DNA of 64,000 nt from Photobacterium kagoshimensis (GCF_050337045.1 NZ_JAKJSO010000012.1:1-64000), one strand, 5' to 3'; positions 1-9,607 are shown, counted from the stretch's first letter. Translations and numbers: made by a program. The notes: generated by a model from the letters alone, not told the origin.

Positions 1-15
1 CTGAGCTAGTGTCGC
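1..15 (-). tRNA. tRNA-Gly(GCC), 5' end only
   Basis: The first 15 bases are identical to the 5' acceptor and D-arm start (complement) of the full tRNA-Gly copies further right. The rest of the gene lies outside the window, so it is cut by the window edge and not degenerate as far as can be seen. Confidence 0.8.
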
Positions 16-47
16 ATGATTAATCGCTAAAGCGTTTAATCGTAATG

Positions 48-124
<77 letters not shown>

Positions 125-166
125 TCCGGATGTCATTATTCAAAGCATAATGAGAGCTTATTAAAT

Positions 167-242
167 TGGAGCGACACACGAGGTTCGAACTCGTGACCTC
201 AACCTTGGCAAGGTTGCGCTCTACCAGCTGAGCTAGTGTCGC
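167..242 (-). tRNA. tRNA-Gly (GCC)
   Basis: The 76-nt cloverleaf has acceptor stem GCGACAC/GTGTCGC, a paired D stem GCTC/GAGC, anticodon loop TTGCCAA (GCC), T stem ACGAG/CTCGT and an encoded CCA. The sequence is the same in all whole Gly copies of the array. Confidence 0.95.
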
Positions 243-266
243 ATGCTTGTATTGCAACAAGTAAAT

Positions 267-343
<77 letters not shown>

Positions 344-412
344 TCCGATTTATATTCACCGTTAAGTACGGTAACAACTATTGTCTTACAGTCAGTGACT
401 ATAAAACCAATT

Positions 413-503
413 TGGAGCGACACACGAGGTTCCCGATCTTCGAGGAGCTAAGCGTGACCTCAACCTTGGTAAGGTTGCGCTCTACCANCTTTACCTGTGT
501 TTC
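413..503 (-). pseudogene. tRNA-Gly-like element 1 (enlarged T arm, ACC anticodon)
   Basis: This 91-nt element matches tRNA-Gly in the anticodon arm, in the 3' acceptor strand GTGTCGC and in the encoded CCA. The T stem-loop is replaced by a longer insert (+15 nt) that can form its own hairpin. The 5' acceptor strand is GAAACAC, so five of seven pairs remain. The D stem is mostly lost, and the anticodon loop reads TTACCAA (ACC). Base 487 is an N in the sequence given. It could be a decayed tRNA or an expressed tRNA-like RNA; the sequence alone does not decide. Confidence 0.75.
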
Positions 504-536
504 ACTTTCTCACCACTTTCGTCATGAGATTCAAAT

Positions 537-612
537 TGGAGCGACACACGAGGTTCGAACTCGTGACCTCAACCTTGGCAAGGTTGCGCTCTACCAGCTG
601 AGCTAGTGTCGC
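537..612 (-). tRNA. tRNA-Gly (GCC)
   Basis: A full 76-nt cloverleaf with GCC anticodon and encoded CCA, identical to the other Gly copies. In transcription order it lies directly before tRNA-Gly-like element 1. Confidence 0.95.
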
Positions 613-636
613 ATGCTTGTATTTCAACAAGTAAAT

Positions 637-713
<77 letters not shown>

Positions 714-782
714 TCCGATTTATATTCACCGTTAAGTACGGTAACAACTATTGTCTTACAGTCAGTGACTATAAAACCAATT

Positions 783-873
783 TGGAGCGACACACGAGGT
801 TCCCGATCTTCGAGGAGCTAGGCGTGACCTCAACCTTGGTAAGGTTGCGCTCTACCAGCTTTACCTGTGTTTC
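783..873 (-). pseudogene. tRNA-Gly-like element 2
   Basis: A 91-nt copy nearly identical to element 1 (G for A at one site near the insert, and no ambiguous base). It has the same inserted T arm, ACC anticodon, intact 3' acceptor strand with CCA, and broken D stem. It sits between a tRNA-Gly and an initiator tRNA. Confidence 0.75.
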
Positions 874-906
874 ACTTTCTCACCACTTTCGTCATGAGAT
901 TCAAAT

Positions 907-982
907 TGGAGCGACACACGAGGTTCGAACTCGTGACCTCAACCTTGGCAAGGTTGCGCTCTACCAGCTGAGCTAGTGTCGC
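907..982 (-). tRNA. tRNA-Gly (GCC)
   Basis: Complete 76-nt cloverleaf, GCC anticodon, encoded CCA; identical to the other copies. Confidence 0.95.
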
Positions 983-1014
983 ATGATTAATCGCTAAAGC
1001 GTTTAATCGTAATG

Positions 1015-1091
<77 letters not shown>

Positions 1092-1132
1092 TCCGGATGT
1101 CATTATTCAAGCATAATGAGAGCTTATAAAAT

Positions 1133-1223
1133 TGGAGCGACACACGAGGTTCCCGATCTTCGAGGAGCTAGGCGTGACCTCAACCTTGGTAAGGTTGCGT
1201 TCTACCAGCTTTACCTGTGTTTC
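1133..1223 (-). pseudogene. tRNA-Gly-like element 3
   Basis: A 91-nt copy with the same insert, ACC anticodon and acceptor-strand changes as copies 1 and 2. It carries one extra base change just 5' of the anticodon arm (plus strand GCGT instead of GCGC), shared with copy 4. Confidence 0.75.
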
Positions 1224-1256
1224 ACTTTCTCACCACTTTCGCCATGAGATTCAATT

Positions 1257-1332
1257 TGGAGCGACACACGAGGTTCGAACTCGTGACCTCAACCTTGGCA
1301 AGGTTGCGCTCTACCAGCTGAGCTAGTGTCGC
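1257..1332 (-). tRNA. tRNA-Gly (GCC)
   Basis: Complete 76-nt cloverleaf, GCC anticodon, encoded CCA; identical to the other copies. Confidence 0.95.
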
Positions 1333-1364
1333 ATGATTAATCGCTAAAGCGTTTAATCGTAATG

Positions 1365-1441
<77 letters not shown>

Positions 1442-1483
1442 TCCGGATGTCATTATTCAAAGCATAATGAGAGCTTATTAAAT

Positions 1484-1574
1484 TGGAGCGACACACGAGG
1501 TTCCCGATCTTCGAGGAGCTAGGCGTGACCTCAACCTTGGTAAGGTTGCGTTCTACCAGCTTTACCTGTGCTTC
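1484..1574 (-). pseudogene. tRNA-Gly-like element 4
   Basis: A 91-nt copy like element 3, with one further change in the 5' acceptor strand (GAAGCAC). It is the first element in transcription order and follows three consecutive tRNA-Gly genes. Confidence 0.75.
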
Positions 1575-1607
1575 ACTTTCTCACCACTTTCGTCATGAGA
1601 TTCAATT

Positions 1608-1683
1608 TGGAGCGACACACGAGGTTCGAACTCGTGACCTCAACCTTGGCAAGGTTGCGCTCTACCAGCTGAGCTAGTGTCGC
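1608..1683 (-). tRNA. tRNA-Gly (GCC)
   Basis: Complete 76-nt cloverleaf, GCC anticodon, encoded CCA. It is the third of three successive Gly copies repeated every 143 nt with near-identical spacers. Confidence 0.95.
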
Positions 1684-1750
1684 ATATTCTCTATCGAGAA
1701 TGGAAAGGCCTTTCACCTTTCGATAACTGCTAAAGCAATTACCTACAAAT

Positions 1751-1826
1751 TGGAGCGACACACGAGGTTCGAACTCGTGACCTCAACCTTGGCAAGGTTG
1801 CGCTCTACCAGCTGAGCTAGTGTCGC
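1751..1826 (-). tRNA. tRNA-Gly (GCC)
   Basis: Complete 76-nt cloverleaf, GCC anticodon, encoded CCA. The middle copy of the 143-nt Gly tandem repeat; the spacers on both sides contain the small hairpin ATTCTC-TATC-GAGAAT. Confidence 0.95.
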
Positions 1827-1893
1827 ATATTCTCTATCGAGAATGGAAAGGTCTTTCACCTTTCGATAACCGCTAAAGCCATTATCTACAAAT

Positions 1894-1969
1894 TGGAGCG
1901 ACACACGAGGTTCGAACTCGTGACCTCAACCTTGGCAAGGTTGCGCTCTACCAGCTGAGCTAGTGTCGC
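1894..1969 (-). tRNA. tRNA-Gly (GCC)
   Basis: Complete 76-nt cloverleaf, GCC anticodon, encoded CCA. First Gly copy after the leading initiator tRNA in transcription order. Confidence 0.95.
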
Positions 1970-1992
1970 ATACTTGTATTTCAACAAGTGAT

Positions 1993-2069
<77 letters not shown>

Positions 2070-2119
2070 TCCGATTTTATCGAAAGAAAATAAACACGTT
2101 ATTGTCTTCGAGGCTGCGC

Positions 2120-2147
2120 ATTATACGAGGAAAATTGGCGGATGCAA
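2120..2147 (-). promoter_or_regulatory. Sigma-70 promoter of the tRNA array
   Basis: On the minus strand a -35 TTGCAT is followed by a 16-nt spacer, a perfect -10 TATAAT and a G/C-rich discriminator (GCGC). This is the layout expected of growth-rate-regulated stable-RNA promoters. It lies between orn and the first tRNA. Confidence 0.8.
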
Positions 2148-2197
2148 CACTTCTCACAAAAAAACTGTCTTCATCACGCCAAGTGATTATTTTACAA

Positions 2198-2743
2198 TCA
2201 GATATTGAAAATATGCTCACGATAATAGCGCAGTTCAGCAATCGAGTCACGGATGTCATCAAGCGCTAGGTGGCTACCTTTCTTAGAAAAACCATCAAGT
2301 AACTCTGGTTGCCAACGGCGAGTCAGCTCTTTTAACGTGCTCACATCAAGATAACGGTAATGAAAATACTGCTCTAACTCAGGCATATGCTTATACAAAA
2401 AGCGACGGTCTTGACCAATGCTGTTACCACAGATTGGGGATACACCTTTCGGTACCCATTGCTCCAAAAAGGCAATGGTTTCGCGGATGGCATCTTCTTC
2501 AGTCAATTTACTCTGGCGAATACGCTCCACAAGGCCACTTCCTGTGTGCGTGTTGGTACACCAATCATCCATTTTATCAAGTTCAGATTCTGGTTGATGA
2601 ATCGCAAGTGTTGGGCCTTCTGCTAAAATATTTAACTGGGCATCCGTCACTATGGTCGCGATTTCAATGATTTTATGCGTTTCTGGATCCAGACCTGTCA
2701 TTTCAAGATCGATCCAAATTAAATTCTGATCGCTGATTGTCAT
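2198..2743 (-). CDS. orn: Oligoribonuclease (3'-5' exoribonuclease)
   Basis: The 181-aa product is a DEDDh exonuclease that degrades RNA dinucleotides and short oligoribonucleotides, including pGpG from cyclic di-GMP turnover. The metal-binding motif WIDLEMTGLDPE is near residues 11-22, the second acidic motif RYLDVSTLKEL near 128-138 and the HLALDDIRDSI motif near 158-168. Its length matches the family. The gene is divergent from rsgA, as in E. coli, and lies upstream of the tRNA array on the same strand, matching the enterobacterial orn-glyVXY arrangement. Confidence 0.97.
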   Translation of the reverse strand: MTISDQNLIWIDLEMTGLDPETHKIIEIATIVTDAQLNILAEGPTLAIHQPESELDKMDDWCTNTHTGSGLVERIRQSKLTEEDAIRETIAFLEQWVPKGVSPICGNSIGQDRRFLYKHMPELEQYFHYRYLDVSTLKELTRRWQPELLDGFSKKGSHLALDDIRDSIAELRYYREHIFNI

Positions 2744-2825
2744 TGGATTATTGCCTATTTTGTGACTAAACCATGTATCATACTTGGCTTATACCGAAAG
2801 CCAACCAATACAGAACGATAATCTT

Positions 2826-3878
2826 GTGGCCAAAAAGAAAAAGCTGACTAAAGGACAGAGCCGACGTGTTCGCTCAAACCAAGACAAACGACTGAAACGC
2901 GAAAAAAATGATGTCCAGTGGGACGAAGCCCTGCTGGAATCCGCTCGTGAAGGGCTTGTGATCACGCGTTTCGGCCAACATGCTGATGTTGAAGATCCTG
3001 AAACAGGTACGATCCATCGCTGTAATTTACGTCGAAGCATCCAAAGCCTAGTTTCTGGTGACCGTGTTGTTTGGCGCCCAGGCGTTGAAACTCTGCATGG
3101 GATTTCCGGCGTTGTTGAAGCCGTGCATGAACGAAAGTCTATGCTGACTCGGCCAGATTACTATGATGGTGTAAAAGCGGTAGCGGCTAACGTTAACCGT
3201 ATTATCATCGTTTCAGCCGTTTTACCTGAGCTATCACTTAATATCATCGACCGCTACTTAATTGCAGCCGAGACTGTCGGTATCGAGCCTTTAATTGTCC
3301 TGAATAAAGTCGATTTATTGAGTGACGAAGAACGTAAACAAGTCGAAGAAACCTTATCGCTTTACCAAGACATTGGTTATGAGTTGCGTTATGTCAGCTC
3401 TACAACCGGTGAAGGTATGGAATCGCTCAAGCTTGATCTGAAAGACCACATTAACATCTTTGCCGGTCAATCAGGTGTAGGGAAATCCAGTATGGTGAAT
3501 ACCCTAATGCCAGAAGTCGACGCAGAAATCGGTGATGTCTCGGAAAACTCAGGGCTAGGCCAACACACCACAACCGCGGCACGTTTATACCACTTCCCAG
3601 AAGGCGGTGATTTAATCGATTCACCAGGGGTACGTGAATTTGGTTTATGGCACCTAGAGCCAGAGCAAGTCACAAATGCTTTTGTTGAATTTAGAGAGTA
3701 CCTTGGCGGGTGTAAATTCCGTGACTGTAAACATGGAAACGATCCTGGTTGTTTGATCCGTGAAGCAATGCAAGACGGAAAAATCACCCGTGAGCGCTAC
3801 GATAGCTATCATAAGATCATTGAAAGCATGTCTGAGAATGTCGCTAACCGTCAGTTCTCTCGTAATAAAGTTGATTAA
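2826..3878 (+). CDS. rsgA: Small ribosomal subunit biogenesis GTPase RsgA
   Basis: This circularly permuted GTPase acts in late 30S subunit maturation. Motifs occur in the order G4 (LNKVDLL), G1 (GQSGVGKSS) and G3 (DSPG), after an N-terminal OB fold and before a zinc-binding Cys/His cluster (CKFRDCKHGNDPGC). I chose the GTG at 2826 because it gives 350 aa and the usual lysine-rich start (AKKKKLTKGQSRR). A TTG at 2784 in frame would add 14 residues with no family counterpart. Divergent from orn; psd follows as in E. coli. Confidence 0.95.
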   Translation: MAKKKKLTKGQSRRVRSNQDKRLKREKNDVQWDEALLESAREGLVITRFGQHADVEDPETGTIHRCNLRRSIQSLVSGDRVVWRPGVETLHGISGVVEAVHERKSMLTRPDYYDGVKAVAANVNRIIIVSAVLPELSLNIIDRYLIAAETVGIEPLIVLNKVDLLSDEERKQVEETLSLYQDIGYELRYVSSTTGEGMESLKLDLKDHINIFAGQSGVGKSSMVNTLMPEVDAEIGDVSENSGLGQHTTTAARLYHFPEGGDLIDSPGVREFGLWHLEPEQVTNAFVEFREYLGGCKFRDCKHGNDPGCLIREAMQDGKITRERYDSYHKIIESMSENVANRQFSRNKVD

Positions 3879-3883
3879 CATCC

Positions 3884-3912
3884 AATGCCTCTGCTTTATA
3901 CAGAGGCATTTC
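3884..3912 (+). terminator. Terminator after rsgA
   Basis: A 10-bp perfect stem (AATGCCTCTG/CAGAGGCATT) with a 7-nt loop starts just after the rsgA stop. The U tract is short, so efficiency may be moderate. Confidence 0.65.
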
Positions 3913-4089
3913 CTAGCTTCATCCCAATGACATGCTTACCTTACTTTTCACTTCATCGCATTTAATTGCTGACTGATTTAACTGACTTTAGAAAATACTT
4001 TCGGTATTATTATCGGTTCGAGTTATTATTTGTTTGTTAAGACAAGTAACTAGACTGTTGATTAATTGACACTTTCTGGAAAATATACT

Positions 4090-4956
4090 GTGCTAGATAA
4101 CCTCAAAATCGGCCTGCAATACTGCACACCGAAACATGCGTTAACCCGCTTAGTTGGCAAAATTGCAGCTTTTGAAGGTGGTAAATTCACCACTGCAATT
4201 ATTCGTTGGTTCATCAACCAATACAAAATTGATATGTCTGAAGCGCGTAATCCAGATCCAGCAGCCTACCCGACATTCAATCAGTTCTTTGTTCGCGAAC
4301 TTAAAGATGGCGCTCGTCCAATTAATGGTGACGACAACATCATTTCACACCCAGCAGATGCTTGTGTGAGCCAGTTAGGTCCGATTAAAGAAGGTCGCCT
4401 ATTCCAAGCTAAAGGTCATTACTTTGATGCGTGCGAACTGCTAGGCGGTGATAAAGCACTGGCCGAAGAGTTCATCGATGGTGAGTTTGCCACCCTGTAT
4501 CTCTCACCGCGTGATTACCACCGTGTGCACATGCCATGTGATGGCACCTTACGTCAGATGATTTACGTACCCGGTGATTTATTCTCAGTTAATCCATTAA
4601 CGGCCGAGAACGTACCTAACCTATTTGCCCGTAACGAACGTGTTGTATGTATCTTTGATACCGAGCACGGCCCAGTTGCACAGGTGCTAGTTGGTGCAAC
4701 TATCGTCGGTAGCATCGAAACGGTATGGGCTGGAACAGTCACACCGCCTACAGGCCCTGCTGTTCGTCGTTGGGATTACCCAGCAACAGGCGATAATGCT
4801 GTTGTTCTGAAAAAAGGTGAAGAGATGGGCCGCTTTAAACTGGGCTCAACGGTAATCAACTTGTTCCCGAAAGACATGATCCATTTTGTCGAAGATATGA
4901 AGCCACTTCAGAGCACGCGCATGGGCCAACCTTATGCTGAACTGAAAAAGTCTTAA
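4090..4956 (+). CDS. psd: Phosphatidylserine decarboxylase proenzyme
   Basis: Psd converts phosphatidylserine to phosphatidylethanolamine at the inner membrane and uses a pyruvoyl group made by self-cleavage. The cleavage motif LGST (in KLGSTVINLF) lies near residue 254, and the conserved YLSPRDYHRVHMP block is near 142-154. The C-terminal tail is shorter than in E. coli. The GTG at 4090 gives a start (LDNLKIGLQY) that aligns with the E. coli N-terminus; a TTG at 4066 would add eight residues. Downstream of rsgA as in enterobacteria, but followed by a transporter rather than mscM. Confidence 0.95.
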   Translation: MLDNLKIGLQYCTPKHALTRLVGKIAAFEGGKFTTAIIRWFINQYKIDMSEARNPDPAAYPTFNQFFVRELKDGARPINGDDNIISHPADACVSQLGPIKEGRLFQAKGHYFDACELLGGDKALAEEFIDGEFATLYLSPRDYHRVHMPCDGTLRQMIYVPGDLFSVNPLTAENVPNLFARNERVVCIFDTEHGPVAQVLVGATIVGSIETVWAGTVTPPTGPAVRRWDYPATGDNAVVLKKGEEMGRFKLGSTVINLFPKDMIHFVEDMKPLQSTRMGQPYAELKKS

Positions 4957-4987
4957 ACGACTAACCAGTTAACATTTCTGAACAAAA

Positions 4988-5010
4988 GGAACGCAGCGCG
5001 TTCCTTTTTT
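4988..5010 (+). terminator. Rho-independent terminator after psd
   Basis: A 7-bp stem GGAACGC/GCGTTCC with a 3-nt loop is followed by six T residues. Confidence 0.85.
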
Positions 5011-5101
5011 CGTACCAAAAATTGACCTTACCAACGGATTTTTTTTGGTCAAATAGTATGCTGATTTGTAATCTCATTATAAAAAGCAAACCAACATTAC
5101 T

Positions 5102-6517
5102 ATGAAAAATTTATCAGTCTCACAGCTCATACGGCTATTTATTGCATTTGGTATCCCGCTCGGTATTTTAATGATGCCCATCGATGCCATCCCCATTGAT
5201 GATTTAACCCTAGTCCAACACCGTCTTCTTGCTATTTTCGCTCTCGCTGCACTCCTTTGGGTTTTAGAACCCGTTCCCGTTTTCGCTACATCCATTCTTA
5301 TCATCGCCCTTGAATTGATCATGATCTCAGATAAAGGTTTGCATTTATTTCGTACGCCACCAGCTGGGCATGAAATGGGCGAGATGATGAAATACACCGA
5401 TATTTTTGGCGCTTTCTCTTCACCGATCATCATTCTTTTTATGGGGGGATTTGCCCTCGCAATCGCCGCATCGAAATATGAACTCGATAATAATTTAGCT
5501 AGAGTGCTCCTCAAGCCTTTCGGCCATCAACCTAAGTTCATCATGCTTGGGTTAATGCTTATCACCGCGGTGTTTTCCATGTTCATGTCTAACACCGCCA
5601 CCACAGTCATGATGTTGGCATTACTAGCCCCTATTGTTGCGTCGGTGCCTAAGGGGGATATAGGCATTAAAGCGTTAGTTTTATGTATTCCCATTGCCGC
5701 CAACACCGGCGGTATTGCCACGCCAATAGGCACACCACCCAATGCTATCGCCCTGCAATATTTAACAGGAGAGCACAGTATTAGCTTTCTTGGTTGGATG
5801 ATGATGGGTTTGCCTTTTGTGATCGTTCAACTAGCATTTGCATGGTGGCTATTACAAAAAATGTTCCCATCAAGCCAGCAAGAAATGATTTTAAAGCTCG
5901 ACGGTAAATTTCAAAAAAGCTGGCAAGCTATCGTGGTGTATATCACATTCGCTTTAACCATCATTATGTGGATGACTACCTCGTTACATGGCATGAATAC
6001 CTATGTTGTATCGATTATTCCACTGGCAGTCTTCACCCTTACCGGCATTATGGGCAAAGACGAATTGAAGTTAATTAACTGGGATGTGCTCTGGTTAGTC
6101 GCTGGGGGGATCGCTATTGGCTTAGCACTGGATAAAACAGGGCTTGCCGCTGCTTTAGCCCATGCGATTGATTATGATGCGCTCTCACCTGTTGCCGTCG
6201 TGTTTACCCTTTCCATACTTTGTTGGCTAATGGCTAACTTTATGTCGAATACTGCTACCGCAAACTTATTAATGCCTATCGCTGCCGCGGTTGCCACTTC
6301 CATGGAAAGCTTGGCGTCAATGGGAGGCTTGCAAGGTGTCTTGGTCGTTGTCGCTTTCTCAGCTTCACTTGGGATGATCTTACCCGTCTCAACACCACCC
6401 AACTCCTTGGCGTATTCCACAGGCCTTATTGAAAGTAAAGATATGGCAAAAACAGGTCTTATTGTTGGCTTACTCGGTCTAGTGATTGTTTATATAGGCG
6501 CACTCATTTTGACCTAA
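5102..6517 (+). CDS. DASS/SLC13-family sodium-coupled anion transporter
   Basis: The 471-aa inner-membrane protein has about a dozen hydrophobic segments. It carries the two internally repeated Ser-Asn-Thr motifs typical of divalent anion:Na+ symporters (MSNTATTVMMLALL near 160 and MSNTATANLLMPI near 383), each followed by proline/glycine-rich segments (ATPIGTPPNAI and PVSTPPNSL). The family carries succinate, citrate, sulfate or similar anions with sodium; the substrate cannot be read from sequence. It stands alone between terminators, so its site next to psd is probably not functional. Confidence 0.85.
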   Translation: MKNLSVSQLIRLFIAFGIPLGILMMPIDAIPIDDLTLVQHRLLAIFALAALLWVLEPVPVFATSILIIALELIMISDKGLHLFRTPPAGHEMGEMMKYTDIFGAFSSPIIILFMGGFALAIAASKYELDNNLARVLLKPFGHQPKFIMLGLMLITAVFSMFMSNTATTVMMLALLAPIVASVPKGDIGIKALVLCIPIAANTGGIATPIGTPPNAIALQYLTGEHSISFLGWMMMGLPFVIVQLAFAWWLLQKMFPSSQQEMILKLDGKFQKSWQAIVVYITFALTIIMWMTTSLHGMNTYVVSIIPLAVFTLTGIMGKDELKLINWDVLWLVAGGIAIGLALDKTGLAAALAHAIDYDALSPVAVVFTLSILCWLMANFMSNTATANLLMPIAAAVATSMESLASMGGLQGVLVVVAFSASLGMILPVSTPPNSLAYSTGLIESKDMAKTGLIVGLLGLVIVYIGALILT

Positions 6518-6544
6518 ATGCAAATTTCACTATGCATTGAATAT

Positions 6545-6573
6545 AAAAAGAGGCTGTCTAACAGCCTCTTTTT
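6545..6573. terminator. Bidirectional terminator
   Basis: A perfect 13-bp stem (AAAAAGAGGCTGT/ACAGCCTCTTTTT) with a 3-nt loop lies between the converging transporter and outer-membrane protein genes, with A and T tracts usable in both directions. Confidence 0.85.
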
Positions 6574-6587
6574 AATATATCTATTGA

Positions 6588-7169
6588 TTAAAACTTATAC
6601 GTTACACCTAAGTTCAACGAGCTAATACCGTAGGTGACATCTTCGGTAACCGTTGAACCGAAAAGACTATATTGTGTTTGGATGCCAAAATAATCCATTT
6701 CATACCCTAAACGAAAAGCTAAACCATTAAGCATAGCTGGAGCATATTCAAGGCCAACACCGGCACGTAAAGCAATGCCTTGATCATCAACTAACGTTTC
6801 CTTTGACTCATTAAGATTAATCGATGATAAACCAATCAAACCGTAGGGACGTAAACCGTTATCAAACGTATATCCAAGGTTAGCTGTTACCGCCGTTGAT
6901 GACGCTGACCATGTATTCTTGTCTGCAGGGAGAGTAATATCACCGTAACGCGTGTACTGCGCTTCGATACCTACAATACGGTTAAACTGATAACCGCCAA
7001 TAAACTTATAACTTGAACCATCAGCGTTAATACTAATATCACTACTGGCATCAACCCCTGTTGAACCAATAGCACCACCAACATAGAAGCCACTTGTTTT
7101 AACGTCTGCCTGAGCAACTGAAACAGCAGAAAGGCTTAATGCTGCGAATAATAACGCATTTAATTTCAT
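6588..7169 (-). CDS. Outer-membrane beta-barrel protein (OMP_b-brl type)
   Basis: The 193-aa protein has a clear Sec signal peptide ending at VSVAQA near residue 21. The mature part alternates hydrophobic and polar residues as in an eight-stranded barrel (GFYVGGAIG, YKFIGGYQF, VTANLGYTF) and ends in Tyr-Lys-Phe, the terminal aromatic used for barrel insertion. It resembles the opacity/OmpA-like barrel group without a periplasmic domain. A ribosome-binding site (AGGAC) precedes the start. Function is unknown; such proteins often act as adhesins or small porins. Confidence 0.8.
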   Translation of the reverse strand: MKLNALLFAALSLSAVSVAQADVKTSGFYVGGAIGSTGVDASSDISINADGSSYKFIGGYQFNRIVGIEAQYTRYGDITLPADKNTWSASSTAVTANLGYTFDNGLRPYGLIGLSSINLNESKETLVDDQGIALRAGVGLEYAPAMLNGLAFRLGYEMDYFGIQTQYSLFGSTVTEDVTYGISSLNLGVTYKF

Positions 7170-7723
7170 GAAAATGTCCTGATTATTTTTTTAATAAGAG
7201 AGTAACGTCATCAATAATTAAAGCGACGTGTTAATACCAAGCCGCAATAAATAGAGATTTATTTAATAAAAAATGAGTTGGATTTATATTTAGATATACA
7301 TGAACTCATTGTAAATAAGATGCCTTTAAGCACTTTTTATAAATTTTCCACATGCGTTTTATCTCAACCTCATTCTCTCCGAATACGCACCACGGTTAAA
7401 GGTGCTGAAATAACACTCGAAGGAAACATAGCAAAGGTTCATTTCCGTTGAACAGCGAGTTGTAGCGAGATAGGCAAGTTTACCGATTGAACTCACCGAG
7501 CCATGGCTGCGCCATCATATATGAGAATATGTGATTAGCAATTAAGTGCTTGCATTTATAGATAACGATCACAATTATCGAATCAAACATCGGCACTTTG
7601 TACCTTTTATGCGCTTTATCATTAATGAAATGAGATATCAGTCGATAACCTTAACAAACAAAAATAATTCTACTCTTTTGCGGTTGACGCAATGGAATAG
7701 CGAAAATAACCAGAGAGTCTGCG
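7170..7723. other. Intergenic region between OMP and chemoreceptor genes
   Basis: No convincing gene is seen. A 66-codon reading frame at 7546-7746 overlaps the chemoreceptor start and has no family features. Small hairpins occur at 7386-7405 (GCACC...GGTGC), at about 7438-7452 (GTTCA...TGAAC) and near 7502-7514, so a structured leader for the chemoreceptor is possible but not matched to a known RNA. Confidence 0.4.
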
Positions 7724-9607
7724 ATGAAACATACGATCAAGTTTAAAATTCAGGTGGCTATCGCCATCATTATAGCCTCGGTAAGCGCCGTTCAAGCTTG
7801 GATCTCCATTAGCCAACTAAAAACTGAAACCACCAAACAGGTCTACGGTCAGATGATGGATATCGGCCAAGCCACCAGCAGCTACATCGCTGATTGGCTA
7901 GAAACTCGTGGTGATATGCTACTAGCAAATGAAAGCCTCATTAATACCAATAGTGATGTTGACCGTGAACTATTAGTTACTAAACGCGCGGGTAACTTCC
8001 TGTCGGTATACGCGGGGTTCACCGATGGCCGTATCGCTTTTGGTGATAAGACTGAAGATTGGCCAGCCGATTACGACCCTCGCACTCGCCCTTGGTACCG
8101 TGATGCGATTAACGCAGGTAAAACGGTAATAACGGAACCTTACCAAGATTTCGATGGCAGCATAGTGGTCAGCCTTGCTAAATCATTCCAAGGCCAATAC
8201 AGCGGTGTTTTAGCTGCCGACTTAACCATTACCAACATTATTAAAGAAGTGCTTAACCTAAATATTGATAACGCTGGCTACGCATTCTTAGTGGATGGTG
8301 AAAATCGCATTGTGGCTTACCGCGATGAAAGTTTAAGTCAGCAACCACTGACTCAACTCGATAATGAATTAACCGCAGATATGATCCGCAAACTTGCCAA
8401 CGAGCAGAAAGTTGAAACTATCTACCAAGATAGCGAAGGGCTCAGTAAGTTGATTTTCGTCACCCCGATTGCAGGGACAACCTGGGCTCTGGGTATTGTG
8501 CAAGACGAAGGTTTAGCTTTTGCGTCAATTAGCCAGCAAATGAAGTTTGTTCTGATTGCATCAATCATTCTATATATTGTCATTGCCGCTATCGCGACTT
8601 ACATCATTACCAGCCTATTACGCCCACTTACAGAGTTAAGCAAATCGGTTGAGCAATTAGCACAAGGCAGCGGTGATCTGACCCAACGCATTGAAATCAA
8701 GCGCATGGATGAGATTGGTGAATTAGCCGAGAACATGAATAGTTTCCTTGGTCAGCTACAAATGATGATCAAAGGCATCGTCAGCCAGTCAATGAACCTA
8801 AGCCAATATGCTGAACAATCGGCAGAACAAGCTGAACAAGCATCATTGAAAGTGTCTGACCAACAAAATGATGTAAATCAGATTGCAACTGCGATTCATG
8901 AAATGTCAGCGACCTCAGCCGAAGTGGCCAGTCATGCAGAAATGACCGCATCAGCAGCACAGGCCTCTACTGAAGCCTGTGAATCTGGTAAGCACGTGAT
9001 CAGCCAAAACCGTGAAGCAATCACCTCGCTAGCCAACCAAGTGCAAGATGCGGCAAACGTTATTCATGAACTAGAAAGCAACGCACAAAATATCAACCAA
9101 ATCCTCTCCACTATTCAGGGCATTGCAGAGCAAACCAACTTACTGGCATTGAATGCCGCTATCGAAGCTGCGCGAGCTGGTGAACAAGGTCGTGGCTTTG
9201 CCGTGGTTGCCGATGAAGTACGGGTATTAAGCAAACGTACTCATGATTCGACTGAAGAAATCCGTAGCATGATTGATACCTTGCAGCAAAACACTCGCCA
9301 AGCAGTCGATAGCATGCAATCAAGTACAGAATTGGCAGGACAAAGTGTCGATTATGCAGGAGCAGCAAGTGATAGCTTGAATCAAATCACTCAAACCATC
9401 ACAGAGATCTCGGACATGGCCTCACAAATTGCCAGCGCAGCCGAAGAGCAACGTGCTGTAAGCGAAGATATCAGCCGTAATACCCAAGCAATCAAAGATG
9501 TCTCGGATCATCTGTCTGTACAAACCGCAGAAGTGAGCAGCAGCGCCCGTGACATGAACGCCTCAGCGGAAGCTATGCGCAGTGATGTGTCGCGCTTCAA
9601 AGTGTAA
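7724..9607 (+). CDS. Methyl-accepting chemotaxis protein, double-Cache type
   Basis: The 627-aa chemoreceptor has a first membrane segment at about 8-28 and a periplasmic sensor of about 240 residues carrying the double-Cache signature DPRTRPWY. A second membrane segment follows at about 275-297, then a HAMP domain and a long cytoplasmic coiled-coil signalling domain. The hairpin tip is the conserved AIEAARAGEQGRGFAVVADE. It would relay ligand binding to CheW/CheA. The ligand is not readable, and there is no C-terminal CheR-tethering pentapeptide (it ends RFKV). It is a lone gene ended by a strong terminator. Confidence 0.93.
   Translation: MKHTIKFKIQVAIAIIIASVSAVQAWISISQLKTETTKQVYGQMMDIGQATSSYIADWLETRGDMLLANESLINTNSDVDRELLVTKRAGNFLSVYAGFTDGRIAFGDKTEDWPADYDPRTRPWYRDAINAGKTVITEPYQDFDGSIVVSLAKSFQGQYSGVLAADLTITNIIKEVLNLNIDNAGYAFLVDGENRIVAYRDESLSQQPLTQLDNELTADMIRKLANEQKVETIYQDSEGLSKLIFVTPIAGTTWALGIVQDEGLAFASISQQMKFVLIASIILYIVIAAIATYIITSLLRPLTELSKSVEQLAQGSGDLTQRIEIKRMDEIGELAENMNSFLGQLQMMIKGIVSQSMNLSQYAEQSAEQAEQASLKVSDQQNDVNQIATAIHEMSATSAEVASHAEMTASAAQASTEACESGKHVISQNREAITSLANQVQDAANVIHELESNAQNINQILSTIQGIAEQTNLLALNAAIEAARAGEQGRGFAVVADEVRVLSKRTHDSTEEIRSMIDTLQQNTRQAVDSMQSSTELAGQSVDYAGAASDSLNQITQTITEISDMASQIASAAEEQRAVSEDISRNTQAIKDVSDHLSVQTAEVSSSARDMNASAEAMRSDVSRFKV

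Noticed and set aside
7381..7515. Possible cyclic di-GMP-I (GEMM) riboswitch before the chemoreceptor gene
   Set aside because: It has an ACGCAC start, a GAAA loop, GCAAAG and a late TTACCGA that recall the motif, but the core GGCAAACC and the final GGTA/TACC pairing are missing, and GCACC/GGTGC forms a different hairpin. A covariance search for this family would settle it.
7546..7746. 66-codon plus-strand reading frame before the chemoreceptor
   Set aside because: It overlaps the chemoreceptor start in another frame, has no ribosome-binding site and shows no protein-like features.
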